38,550 nucleotides of DNA from an uncultured Verrucomicrobia subdivision 3 bacterium. Lineage in GTDB: Bacteria > Verrucomicrobiota > Verrucomicrobiia > Limisphaerales > UBA11358. Positions 26,714-35,492 of this stretch are shown here, one piece after another. The translations under genes and the position numbers were made by a program. The DNA lies in the NCBI GenBank assembly GCA_903835255.1, contig CAILMI010000032.1:1-38550 (forward strand). The letters are read 5' to 3'. Every line of letters starts with the position of its first letter. Positions within the stretch are counted from its first letter, which is position 1. A model generated the notes under the pieces. It was not told the origin of the DNA, did no database searches, and was given only the letters and a program-made list of their open reading frames with translations.

Positions 26714-26728
26714 GATGATTTTATCATC
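26714..26728. promoter_or_regulatory. Perfect inverted repeat upstream of the aldo/keto reductase gene
   Basis: GATGAT-TTT-ATCATC, 37 nt before the start codon at 26765. It could be a small operator or a leader hairpin; no T-tract follows, so a terminator is unlikely. Confidence 0.35.
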
Positions 26729-26764
26729 GAAGCCCTGACCGCCCTCCGCTAAACTCCTCGGAAC

Positions 26765-27757
26765 ATGTATTCTCCTTTAGCCACCCGATATGCGGCGCCC
26801 GATTTTTACCGGCGCTGCGGCCGATCCGGCGTCAAGCTGCCCCTGATTTCACTGGGGCTCTGGCATAACTTTGGCAGCGTGGACCCGTTCGAGAACGCGC
26901 GAGCCATTGCCTGCCGGGCGTTCGATCTGGGCATCACCTGTTTCGATCTCGCCAACAACTACGGGCCGCCGGAGGGGTCGGCGGAGGAAACATTTGGCCG
27001 CATCCTCCGCGAGGATCTCGGCAGATGGCGCGATGAGCTGATCCTCACCACCAAGGCCGGCTACCACATGTGGCCCGGACCCTATGGCGAATGGGGATCG
27101 CGCAAATCCCTGCTGGCCTCGCTCGACCAGTCCCTTCAGCGCTTGGGGCTGGAATATGTGGATATTTTCTATTCGCACCGGCCGGACCCCGAAACGCCAC
27201 TGGAGGAGACCATGGGGGCGCTCGCCCACGCCGTCCGCAGCGGCAAGGCGCTGTACGCGGGGCTCTCGAACTATCCGCCGGCGGAGACGGCGCGGGCGGC
27301 GGCGCTCTTGCGCGAGCTGGGAACGCCCTGCCTCCTCCACCAACCGCGTTACAGCCTGCTGGACCGCTGGGTGGAGCCGCAACTGCTTGCCACGCTGGAG
27401 GCAGAAGGCATCGGCTGCACGGTTTTTTCGCCCCTAGCCAAAGGCCTGTTGACCGACCGTTATTTCAAGGGCATCCCCGCCGATTCCCGCGCAGGTCACG
27501 ACCCCCGGTTTCTCCGCCCGGCAGACATCACCGATGCGGTGCTGGCGCGGACCCGGAAACTCAATGAGGTGGCAGAGTCGCGCGGTCAAACTCTGGCGCA
27601 GATGGCGCTGGCGTGGGTATTACGGCACAAGGTTGTGACCAGCGCCCTCATCGGCGCCAGCCGCGTAAGTCAGGTGGAGGATTGCGTGGGGGCAACCCGG
27701 CGCCTGCATTTTACCGCGGAAGAACTCACGCGGATCGAGCAGATTCTCGCCGCCTGA
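26765..27757 (+). CDS. gpr: Aldo/keto reductase, YghZ-type L-glyceraldehyde 3-phosphate reductase
   Basis: 330 aa. Very strong resemblance to E. coli YghZ: SLGLWHNFGSVDPFENARAI, FDLANNYGPPEGSAEETFGR (catalytic Asp and Tyr), TTKAGYHMWPGPYGEWGSRK (catalytic Lys), LEYVDIFYSHRPDPETPLEE (catalytic His) and SPLAKGLLTDRYFKGIP. The C-terminal NADPH-binding segment is TSALIGASRVSQVED. The E. coli enzyme reduces L-glyceraldehyde 3-phosphate and methylglyoxal with NADPH, a detoxification role. It lies about 100 nt after the DMT transporter gene, same strand, possibly transcribed with it. Confidence 0.9.
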   Translation: MYSPLATRYAAPDFYRRCGRSGVKLPLISLGLWHNFGSVDPFENARAIACRAFDLGITCFDLANNYGPPEGSAEETFGRILREDLGRWRDELILTTKAGYHMWPGPYGEWGSRKSLLASLDQSLQRLGLEYVDIFYSHRPDPETPLEETMGALAHAVRSGKALYAGLSNYPPAETARAAALLRELGTPCLLHQPRYSLLDRWVEPQLLATLEAEGIGCTVFSPLAKGLLTDRYFKGIPADSRAGHDPRFLRPADITDAVLARTRKLNEVAESRGQTLAQMALAWVLRHKVVTSALIGASRVSQVEDCVGATRRLHFTAEELTRIEQILAA

Positions 27758-27791
27758 CACCCCCTCAGCCGGAAGCATGAAGTCCAAATGA

Positions 27792-27848
27792 ACCGCCAAG
27801 GCGCCCAGGACGCCCAGGGACAAGACCTGAGCCCGATTCATGACGTCA
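27792..27848 (+). repeat. Dispersed repeat, CCGCCAAGGCGCC family, copy 2
   Basis: CCGCCAAGGCGCCCAGGACG, then CCCAGGGACAAGACCTGAGCC and TGACGTCA. It matches 2044-2090 with a 9-nt insertion near CGCCCAGG. Confidence 0.65.
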
Positions 27849-27953
27849 TTCAACCCGACTTCCGAAACGGGCCAGCCTCTCGCGGCCCTTTGAACAGATA
27901 AAGCCGCACCTCCTCTCCACGCCCTCCTCCATTTCATGGAAGAGAGGGAGTGG
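27848..27953 (+). repeat. Dispersed repeat with CCATTTCATGG hairpin tail, copy 1
   Basis: It starts with the CAACCCGACTTCCGAA box, then GGGCCAGCCTCTCGCGGCCC, then CACCTCCTCTCC, and ends in a hairpin-forming CCCTCCTCCAT-TTC-ATGGAAGAGAGGG. The same order is found at 38442-38541. The tail stem pairs over about 10 bp with small bulges. Confidence 0.7.
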
Positions 27954-28115
27954 TAGTCGAACCGCGCCGCTTCATTTTCAGCTCCCCTCCCGAATCGAGT
28001 TTGAAATGAACCCCTTGAGGCCGCCAAACGAGGCAGGCCCGGCTCTACCGCGCTAACGACGATCCCAGGCCTTCCCCACTCGCCCCGCAAAAGCTTGAGC
28101 GAGGACCGGGGACCT

Positions 28116-28152
28116 CGGCCCGATTTGCAACTCAACTGCAGAGTTCCAGCTC
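28116..28152 (+). repeat. Dispersed repeat, TGCAACTCAAC family, copy 2
   Basis: Matches 2237-2273 with about seven differences in 37 nt; it ends 27 nt before the stop codon of the MFS gene. Confidence 0.6.
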
Positions 28153-28178
28153 AGGGCGCCCCTCCCGGAAGACCGGGA

Positions 28179-29393
28179 TCATTTCAAGTTGGCTGCGGGG
28201 AGGGTGGGGCGGGGTCCGCGGAAAGCGGCGAGAAAATACAGGAGCACGCCGGCCACGCCCCCCGCGAGTCCGCCCCAGAACAGGGACCAATGAGTGCCGT
28301 CTGAAAAACTGCAGGTGCTGAACCACCAGCCGGTGCCAAGGTAGCCGATGAGGTTTCCGAAGCCCCCGTTCATGAGCGAGAGGAGGGCCTGCGCCCGACC
28401 GCGCCAAGCCGGGTCAACGCGCTGCTCGAGATACATCTGGGCGACCACGAACACGAGAGCAAAGGAGGCCCCGTGCAGAAAGATGCCTGGCAACAGGGTG
28501 GCGTCCGTGTTGAAGGCGGACAGCGCAAACCGCAGGACGCCCAAGGCAAGACCGCAGGCAAAAATCCATTTCAGCCGCCAATGCACCAGCAGCCAGCCCA
28601 AGCCGAACATAGCGATGATCTCGGAACATTGAGCCAGACTCATCCACGCGCTGGTGTGCAGGAACCCGAGGTCGCGCAGCTGCGTGGGCGCAAACGGATA
28701 AAATGCCGCAAGCGGGATGGAAAATAGCATTGCGGTGAGAAAGACGACCCGGATATCACGCTGTTTGAATAGAGTCAGGGCGTCGAGACCGAGCCGTTCA
28801 TGCCAGGTCAGGTGCTCCGCCGAGGCAGGAACCTCCAACACTGGGAGAAAACAGGTGAAGACAGCCACCCCCAGCCACAGGGCCGCACCCAGATAACCGG
28901 CGAAGATCGAGGCATCAAGATTCAATGCGCTGACCAACAGGCCGCCCGCCATCCAGCCGATGGTGGCCATGCAGCGGACCGGGCCGAATTCTTTTTGAGC
29001 ATCGCTCAGCCGCGCCAGAACGAGGGTGGAGGAAATGCTGAACATCGGCGCATAGGAGAAATAGAAGATCTGGACCAGCAGCAGGACCAGCCAAGGATGA
29101 CACCGGGTTTGGATCGCGGCGCTGACCAGGGTCATGGACAGGGCGGTTGCCAGCGCCAGCCAGCGCAGCACGCGCGCCGGCGGCACGTGCCGGTCGGCCA
29201 TTGCCCCGAACATCAGGGGCGAAACGAAGGCCGCCACCGCCGATGCCGCAAAGGCTAAGGGCTTGATGCCATGTAATCCATGCGCGTCCAGGATTGGTCC
29301 CAGCGGCACAAACCAGACCGCCATCGCCGCGCCCTGGATAAAGAACAGGACGAGGAGCTCAAAATATTCAGCCTTGCGCAATGTGGTCAGCAC
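28179..29393 (-). CDS. MFS transporter, nucleoside:H+ symporter (NupG)-like
   Basis: 404 aa from a GTG at 29393 (reads MLTTLRKAEYFELLVLFFIQ). There is no ATG near the true N-terminus, and the frame continues upstream into the AsmA-like gene without transporter character. About twelve transmembrane helices. The first helix QGAAMAVWFVPLG, the LMFGAMADRHVPPARVLRWL loop between helices 2 and 3, and ALLSLMNGGFGNLIGYLGTG near helix 11 match NupG/XapB-type nucleoside symporters. It acts in the inner membrane. It is the last gene on the same strand after the ABC/GldG/DUF4340/AsmA cluster, 194 nt after the AsmA-like gene, so co-transcription is possible but not shown. Confidence 0.82.
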   Translation of the reverse strand: MLTTLRKAEYFELLVLFFIQGAAMAVWFVPLGPILDAHGLHGIKPLAFAASAVAAFVSPLMFGAMADRHVPPARVLRWLALATALSMTLVSAAIQTRCHPWLVLLLVQIFYFSYAPMFSISSTLVLARLSDAQKEFGPVRCMATIGWMAGGLLVSALNLDASIFAGYLGAALWLGVAVFTCFLPVLEVPASAEHLTWHERLGLDALTLFKQRDIRVVFLTAMLFSIPLAAFYPFAPTQLRDLGFLHTSAWMSLAQCSEIIAMFGLGWLLVHWRLKWIFACGLALGVLRFALSAFNTDATLLPGIFLHGASFALVFVVAQMYLEQRVDPAWRGRAQALLSLMNGGFGNLIGYLGTGWWFSTCSFSDGTHWSLFWGGLAGGVAGVLLYFLAAFRGPRPTLPAANLK

Positions 29394-29587
29394 TGGCCCA
29401 GAGGATAGCAACTCCCGCGGAGAATCAAAGCGGGGAACTATCGCAAAGCGCAGACACGCCCCCCCCTGCTCGTACGACTTCCAGCGCGCGGCCCATGACC
29501 ACGCTGAATGCCCCCCCAGCAGTGTCTCGGAATGGCTATTTAAGGAGCCGGAGGAAAAAGAGCTCTCCCGGCGGGGGGTCAGTCGAT

Positions 29588-32236
29588 TCAGGGAGAATCG
29601 CCGCCGGGAAGCAGTTCCCCCAGCGTGCGGAAGGGATGCAGCGGGACCAGCAGGAGTTTGGGGATCAAATACAGGGGTTCGCTCTTGGGATTGGTCAGCG
29701 GGCCAGTGACTTGATATTCGAACAGCTTGCTGAATGGCCAGAACACGGTGGTGACCAGCGGGCCGACACCCCAGGCGTTGCGCAGCACCTGCGCGGTGAC
29801 GCGGGCGTCCACGTTCTGCTGGAGATCGATGGTCCCGATGTATTCCAGCCGCGCCATGGTGGAGTGAATCAGCAGCGAGTCCGTGTAAATCACGCCGTTG
29901 GTGATGATGAATTTTCCGGCCGCCTCCGTTGCCCGGCTGCTGCCCAGCCCAGTGGCAACCGAGTTCAACACCGGCGATAGAATGCCGAAGATGGGGATAT
30001 CCCATAACAATCCGTCGCGCAGATAAATCTGGCCCTCTCCGTTCCAGGTGCGCACATGCATCGTGCTGGCATTGTTCACGGCCAACCGTCCGGACAGCAC
30101 GCCTTCCAGCTGGTTGGTGGGAGCCCACAAATCCAGCGCCAGCGCGTGGAGGTTCAGATTGGTGACATCCACGGCAAAGTTATAATCAGCTCCCTCATGC
30201 GGGAACCGAAAATTAAAATAAGCAAAACCCGTGGCGGCGCCGCCGTAGCAGTCGGCCACAGCATTGGTCAGAAGCAGCGTCTGCCCCCGCCAGAGCAGCG
30301 TGGCGGTGATGTCCTTCGTCTTGACCCGCTCCCATTGGAACGGGGCGCCCCGGATGATTTCAAACCGCATGTCCACCGATGCCATCTCAGGTCCGCCATG
30401 CATGTCGCCCAGCGGTATCTGCCCGTTCACCCGCGCGGCCGGCGGCTGGAAAAAATGATACGGCTCCACCAGCGCTGCGGTTTTGGGTCCGATGGCACGG
30501 GTCACTGGACCGGGATCGGCGGTGCTCAACGCGTTGGTGAATAAAATCAGCCGACGGTTAAAATCCAGCGTCACCGAGTCGGCCGTCGCCATCTGCATCC
30601 CGGTGTGCATCTGCGGCTGCCAAAACGACAGCACCCGGTTGGTGTAATCCACCGTCGCCGTGACGGTGCCGAACACCTCGCCGCGCACGGCGATATTGGT
30701 CACGGCCACGCAACCGCGCACCGCCAGGCTTTGAATCTCGCGCCCGAGGCCCGACACCGTCACATCAAACGCCAGAGGATCCTTCAGATGCACAATCTCC
30801 ATACCGTGCGCCGCCGGGGTTTCCTTTAACAGGTCGCGGGCGGTTGCCTGATCCATCCGGCCTTGGAGACGGCAGCGGTATTCTTTCGTGGCGTCATTCA
30901 GACTGCCGCTGATGTCCAGCCGGCTATTCCCCAGCACCAGCGCCAGATCGGGCAGCTGCCAGACCCGGTTGGAACAGCTGAAATGGCCGGCAACGGAATC
31001 CACCGCCGCGCCCAGTACCCGACCGTTGGCGAGCGCCAGATCCCCGTCAAGCTGCAAGGTCGGAAGGACTTCACCCGCCCAATCCGGCACGGCATCCGTC
31101 CACGGCGGGAGCACCACGGCGCCCTGGAACCGCACGGCCGGCGGCTGAGCCCAGCGGAAGTCCGCGAGCCGCCCGCGCAGTTTTTCCGGCAGCCATCCGG
31201 CCAAGTCGGCCAGATCAAAGCTTGAGGCATTGGTGAAGGCCAGCTCGCGCGTGGCCACGTTTAATCGCAACCCCGCCTCCAGCCGACCCCGTTCCAGCAC
31301 GGCGGACAGGCGGGTGACCACCAATTCCGGCGCGCTCCAAAGACCCGAACAGGACACCGCCTGCGCCCCCTGCCCCGCCGCATTGAATTGGGTGAGCGCG
31401 ACCGACCAGCTGAGGTGATACGGCTGCAGATTCGTCCAAACACCCCAGGCCGGGTCGGGACGATCCGGGGCGCCAGCCGGAGCCGTGAGGCGGGCGATGA
31501 TCTGGACGTCGCGCGCGCGGAACCACGGTGTATGCACCGCCGGAGCCGTCGCCTTGAGCTGAAGCAGGAAGGAATGAGGATCGCGCGCATCGCCATTGAT
31601 TGTAAGACTCAACTGCGACGCGCCCTCGAGAGAGACCCGGGCCAGCGCTTCGGAAAAATCCTGCAACCATGCCCGCTGGCCGGCGGCAGGGTCGCCCTGG
31701 AACAGGGCCCAATCGCGGAGTTCCGACGCATGGGCGACTTCGCCGGAGAGAGCGAGTCTGCCCCCCGCAAAATCCGCCTGAAAACTGTCGAGCGTCCACG
31801 TGTCGTTGGTTTGGAACCGCAGCTCGGTGCGGATGTTCTCAAGCTGCAGGGCATGGGTCGGTGATACCGGCCAAGAGAGCCGACCCTGACGCAGACCGAG
31901 TCCGTCCACCTGCAACCGGCGCCGCAGCAGAGCGTGGAAATTCAGCTGCAACTTGATTTCCGCCAGCGTCAGACTCGGGCTGCCGGAGTTTTGCGCCGGG
32001 GCAAGGCGGACGTTCTCCCCTACGATGCCGCTGTCCAGCCGGAGCCGGAGGCGGGTGAATTCCAGATTCACGCCGCGGTCGCGGCAGGCGGCGACCAGTC
32101 GGGTTTTGAGAAAACCCGGCAGCCCCACCTGATTGAACCAGAACACGGCGACCAGCGCGCCCAGCACCGCCAGCAGCGCGCCCCGCCGCAACCAGCGGAA
32201 GATCACACGGCATTGTCGCCAGAAACCAGGTCGCAT
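29588..32236 (-). CDS. Large AsmA-like envelope protein
   Basis: 882 aa from ATG at 32236 (MRPGFWRQCRVIFRWLRRG); a 24-residue upstream extension overlaps the previous gene and is unlikely. One N-terminal transmembrane helix (about 20-36) is followed by a very long beta-rich periplasmic region, as in AsmA/TamB/YhdP-type proteins. The C-terminal block is the AsmA_2-like region (WNGEGQIYLRDGLLWDIPIFG, AAGKFIITNGVIYTDSLLIH and LEYIGTIDLQQNVDARVTAQ). Proteins of this class form hydrophobic grooves linked to lipid transfer between membranes. It begins 4 nt after the DUF4340 gene, so it belongs to the ABC/GldG cluster. Its role in that cluster is inferred, not known. Confidence 0.85.
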   Translation of the reverse strand: MRPGFWRQCRVIFRWLRRGALLAVLGALVAVFWFNQVGLPGFLKTRLVAACRDRGVNLEFTRLRLRLDSGIVGENVRLAPAQNSGSPSLTLAEIKLQLNFHALLRRRLQVDGLGLRQGRLSWPVSPTHALQLENIRTELRFQTNDTWTLDSFQADFAGGRLALSGEVAHASELRDWALFQGDPAAGQRAWLQDFSEALARVSLEGASQLSLTINGDARDPHSFLLQLKATAPAVHTPWFRARDVQIIARLTAPAGAPDRPDPAWGVWTNLQPYHLSWSVALTQFNAAGQGAQAVSCSGLWSAPELVVTRLSAVLERGRLEAGLRLNVATRELAFTNASSFDLADLAGWLPEKLRGRLADFRWAQPPAVRFQGAVVLPPWTDAVPDWAGEVLPTLQLDGDLALANGRVLGAAVDSVAGHFSCSNRVWQLPDLALVLGNSRLDISGSLNDATKEYRCRLQGRMDQATARDLLKETPAAHGMEIVHLKDPLAFDVTVSGLGREIQSLAVRGCVAVTNIAVRGEVFGTVTATVDYTNRVLSFWQPQMHTGMQMATADSVTLDFNRRLILFTNALSTADPGPVTRAIGPKTAALVEPYHFFQPPAARVNGQIPLGDMHGGPEMASVDMRFEIIRGAPFQWERVKTKDITATLLWRGQTLLLTNAVADCYGGAATGFAYFNFRFPHEGADYNFAVDVTNLNLHALALDLWAPTNQLEGVLSGRLAVNNASTMHVRTWNGEGQIYLRDGLLWDIPIFGILSPVLNSVATGLGSSRATEAAGKFIITNGVIYTDSLLIHSTMARLEYIGTIDLQQNVDARVTAQVLRNAWGVGPLVTTVFWPFSKLFEYQVTGPLTNPKSEPLYLIPKLLLVPLHPFRTLGELLPGGDSP

Positions 32237-32240
32237 AAAA

Positions 32241-34022
32241 TCACCGTACGGATGCCGGAACGGTGAGATACGCCAGAACAAACTGGTAGAGCGTGGCCGG
32301 GAAAACAAAGGCCCAGCGCTCGCCCGCCAAGGTGACGCCGGCCAGAGCCGTCTGGCCGGCGATCTCGGCGCCGAAATTCACGGATAATTTTTCGCCGCCT
32401 TTGAGCTCAATGGAAATCTCCAGATTCTCGGGATTCAGCCCGAACTTTTCCGGCGCGGTCACGTGACGTCCCACCCAGCCGGTGGCGGCCAGGCTGCCCA
32501 ATCGGTGGGCGGTTTCCTCCAGCGCCTCCGGATTGATGATCCCCTGCGACCCGGGGGCCAGCGACCATTTGTTCGGCCCGTTGTGGAGGAGCGTGCGCGT
32601 CCGGCCGCTTTGCCGGAGTGTGATCTGCACCACCTCGCCCTCTGTGAAACGCCATAGGCGCCGCTCGCGGAACTCCCAGCTGGATTCCGGCAGCCGGTTG
32701 AAATCCTCCGGCGAGAGGGCATAGATGAAGTCCTCATCGGCGCGGCGCACAAAAATCCCGTTGGTCTGCACGGCGAAAGCCAGCTGCGCACTGAGAACAT
32801 TGGTGCCATCCGACGCCGTGCGCACGAGAATTTCCCGCTGCGGCGGCGCCAGTCCGTAGGCGGCCAGATCAGGCGCAGTTACGACGTCCTTCACAAATCC
32901 GGCGACGCGCAGACCGCTCAAAACCTTAAGAAACAATTGCACATTGTCTGCATCGGCCGGGAAGGATTCACCCGCCAGGCTCCAGCCATTGGTGCCCTGC
33001 CGCTTCAAAATGAATCCGTCCGGACCGCGCACCTCGATTTCGGTGACAGGGTCGGTCAGCGATAGCAGGTGCGGATCGCGAAAATCATTCACAGCTCCAT
33101 ACCAGAACGCTAGCGCCTCCCTCGGCGCCGCCACGACCGGAGTGAAGCCCTTGCGATTCGCGTAGACCTGGGCGGAGTCATTGGTCACCGCTTTGCCGGC
33201 GTCTAGGGCGGAGAGGGCATTGGTCCCGCTCCGCAGCCAGAGCGATAGATCAGGGGGCTGAAGGCCGAACATGGCCAGATCCGCCCCGGCATCCTCGGTG
33301 ATAAAGTGCGTGACCGACGCCGACTGGAGCTGCTGCAATGCCTCGGTGATGCGGTCGCTGTCGGCACGGGCCTGTAGCGGACGGATCATGCGCCAGGGGC
33401 GGCGGGCGGCGTCGCGCCGCAGTTCGATGACTTTCGTGTCATTGGTCAGCACGATGGCGTCGCAGGTGCTGGCGTCCGACGCCACCAGCGCTGTGCTGCG
33501 CCAGTCATTGGGGGAGCGCGGGACGAACTTCAACCATTCCACATCGGTCACAAACGCACCATCCACACCGACCACGCGGAGGAAGACCTGGTCGCCGGGC
33601 GGGGTTTTGTTTCCGACCAGCAGCTGCCAGCGCTGATCTCCGGACTCGACGACCAGCGAGAGCTGCGGGGCATCAAAGCCGAAATCGGTGGCCGCCGCAG
33701 GATGCTCGCAAAGTTCCCCGGCACTGATCCGGGTGGCGGGGGCGAGCTTTTGAAGGGCCGCCAGCAGCGCCTCGATGGCGGCGGGCTGGGCCGGGTATTC
33801 CAAGGGCTTGGAGAGCTGCCAGGAATGGTTGGTGCGGTGCGCGCGGATTTCAAGGGCCCCAGCGGGGATCACCTGGAGGCGGGTGACCGAGGCCGGCTGA
33901 AGGCCGGGCAGGACCAGACGAGCGGCCCCCGCCGGCGGGATCACGTAGCGCTCCCGGATCAAAATAGACGCCAGCAATCCAGCAGCCACCACCCACCAGA
34001 GCCATGTGCTTTTAGTGTTCAT
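32241..34022 (-). CDS. DUF4340 domain-containing protein
   Basis: 593 aa. One N-terminal transmembrane anchor (TWLWWVVAAGLLASILI, about 5-22), then a periplasmic region with the repeated DUF4340 pattern. The repeats include LEIRAHRTNHSWQLSKPLEYPA, then IELRRDAARRPWRMIRPLQARAD, then ILKRQGTNGWSLAGESFPAD, then RTLLHNGPNKWSLAPG, each a strand pair with a Trp and a nearby LxxPxxxxAD-like turn. DUF4340 proteins are regularly encoded next to GldG-like proteins and ABC exporters; no activity is known. Its ATG overlaps the stop of the GldG-like gene by one base (TAATG). Confidence 0.9.
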   Translation of the reverse strand: MNTKSTWLWWVVAAGLLASILIRERYVIPPAGAARLVLPGLQPASVTRLQVIPAGALEIRAHRTNHSWQLSKPLEYPAQPAAIEALLAALQKLAPATRISAGELCEHPAAATDFGFDAPQLSLVVESGDQRWQLLVGNKTPPGDQVFLRVVGVDGAFVTDVEWLKFVPRSPNDWRSTALVASDASTCDAIVLTNDTKVIELRRDAARRPWRMIRPLQARADSDRITEALQQLQSASVTHFITEDAGADLAMFGLQPPDLSLWLRSGTNALSALDAGKAVTNDSAQVYANRKGFTPVVAAPREALAFWYGAVNDFRDPHLLSLTDPVTEIEVRGPDGFILKRQGTNGWSLAGESFPADADNVQLFLKVLSGLRVAGFVKDVVTAPDLAAYGLAPPQREILVRTASDGTNVLSAQLAFAVQTNGIFVRRADEDFIYALSPEDFNRLPESSWEFRERRLWRFTEGEVVQITLRQSGRTRTLLHNGPNKWSLAPGSQGIINPEALEETAHRLGSLAATGWVGRHVTAPEKFGLNPENLEISIELKGGEKLSVNFGAEIAGQTALAGVTLAGERWAFVFPATLYQFVLAYLTVPASVR

Positions 34023-35491
34023 TATTTACGGCGCACCAGCCAGACCAGCCAGCCCAAGATCAACACCCCGCCCGGCAGCGCGCCCAGCAGCAGCCAGCGG
34101 ACTTTTTCCAGCTGCGCGCGCGTCATCGTCAGACGGAATTCAGTGACTGGTCTCGGGCCGATCCCCTCCAGCAGCACCGTGCGATCCAGCAGCCAGTTCG
34201 CAGCGTAACCCACGAAATCGCGATTGGCGCACGCCTCCATCATCTGATTATCGAGAAAAAAGGAATCGCCCGTCACAATCATCCGGGTGGTGCCGCGGGT
34301 GTTGGCCACGCCGGGGAGGGTTTTCTGCTCCACCGCGACCATCAAGGGATAGCGCTGCGGCGGGGTCGCGGAATCGACCATGAGCGAGGATTGCGGGCTG
34401 GAGAAGGCCAGTTCATCCACCCGCGGCGCGTTGGCGGGCGGGGTTTTCCAGTCCACCCGGCTGACGGGGCGGGGCAGCACCAGTTCGAGGGCCAGCTGCA
34501 CAAGCGGACCCGCCACCGGATGCGGACTGAACTCATAGGCGATCACATCCTGGCCGGAATGGGTGTTTTTGGGCTCCCGCACGGCGTCGGGGAGGACGTT
34601 GACGCCCCAGCGGGCCAGGATGGGCTCGAGGCCGGTGGGATGCTTGATGGAAAAATAATTGAGCAGCAGGAAAAGCCGCCCGCCCTGGGCGAGGTATTGA
34701 TCAATCTTCTGAAGCTCCGACTCGGAAAACTCCGTGCGCGGCCCGGCGATGACGAGCAGATTGCAATCCTCGGGCACAGCGGCGCTGCCCGCGAGCAGCA
34801 GCGGCGCGGTGGCGATATAGCTCTCCGCCAGCACCGAGCTGAATTTTTGATAATCCGTCTCGCCGGTGCCCTCCAGCGAAGGTTCGCCGTGCCCCTGAAG
34901 AAAATACGCTTGGAGCGGCCGGGGGTTCACCACCGCGAGCAGCATGGTGGTAAACATCATCTCCCCGTTGAAGGCGACGGGCTTCCGCCGAAACTCGCGC
35001 TGGGCCGCATTGGGCACCTGCTCCAGCTTGATCTGGGTGAGAGCGTCGCCATTGATCATTTTAACGCGGCCCGCGCAATCAAAGATCACCAGGTCCTTGT
35101 CCTTGGACGAGTTCAGCTTGTACTGCGCCTTAATTTTCTGGGCCTCCCCGGCATCCCGCAGATAGTCCACGACCTTGACGGAAATGTTGGGATTGGCGGA
35201 GCGGTATTCGTTCAGCAGGGCGATGATGGTGGGATAAAAATTCCCGTCATCCCGGGTGTCATAATAGACCGTCACCTGGACGCGATTGGTCATCGATTGC
35301 ACCACATGCAGGGAGCGGGTGGACAAGGCCACCCGCGTCTGCGAACTCAGATAAAACCGTCCGTAAAATTTTGAGCCCAGATAATTCACCATCACCACCA
35401 CCGCCAGCACCAGGACGGTGCGCAGCGCCACGTCCAGGGCGATGGTCCAGCGGCGGCGGGCGGAAAAACTGGGTTGGGGGTTGGGGTTCAT
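34022..35491 (-). CDS. GldG-like ABC-associated membrane protein
   Basis: 489 aa. Transmembrane helices sit near the N-terminus (about 17-40) and at the C-terminus (about 463-483, GALPGGVLILGWLVWLV), with a large extracytoplasmic part between. Family blocks: NRVQVTVYYDTRDDGNFYPT, PNISVKVVDYLRDAGEAQ, LQAYFLQGHGEPSL and CNLLVIAGPRTEFSESELQK followed by IDQYLAQGGRLFLLL, which is the IFT52/GATase-like fold of Gldg-family proteins. It is 1 nt from the permease stop and overlaps the DUF4340 gene. In Bacteroidetes GldG belongs with GldA/GldF and gliding; outside that phylum the family occurs without gliding genes, so gliding is not implied. Confidence 0.9.
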   Translation of the reverse strand: MNPNPQPSFSARRRWTIALDVALRTVLVLAVVVMVNYLGSKFYGRFYLSSQTRVALSTRSLHVVQSMTNRVQVTVYYDTRDDGNFYPTIIALLNEYRSANPNISVKVVDYLRDAGEAQKIKAQYKLNSSKDKDLVIFDCAGRVKMINGDALTQIKLEQVPNAAQREFRRKPVAFNGEMMFTTMLLAVVNPRPLQAYFLQGHGEPSLEGTGETDYQKFSSVLAESYIATAPLLLAGSAAVPEDCNLLVIAGPRTEFSESELQKIDQYLAQGGRLFLLLNYFSIKHPTGLEPILARWGVNVLPDAVREPKNTHSGQDVIAYEFSPHPVAGPLVQLALELVLPRPVSRVDWKTPPANAPRVDELAFSSPQSSLMVDSATPPQRYPLMVAVEQKTLPGVANTRGTTRMIVTGDSFFLDNQMMEACANRDFVGYAANWLLDRTVLLEGIGPRPVTEFRLTMTRAQLEKVRWLLLGALPGGVLILGWLVWLVRRK

Positions 35492-35492
35492 G

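Larger units (their letters stand above)
27758..28178. other. Gene-free gap packed with dispersed repeats
   Basis: Lies between the convergent aldo/keto reductase and MFS genes. It holds the CCGCCAAGGCGCC element (27792-27848), the AACCCGACTTCCGAA box with its hairpin tail (27848-27953) and the TGCAACTCAAC element (28116-28152). Reading frames here have repeat-driven composition and no domain. Confidence 0.6.

Noticed and set aside
29394-30128. Long N-terminal extension of the MFS transporter
   Set aside because: It lies mostly antisense-free but in another frame of the AsmA-like gene and has no transporter or domain character.
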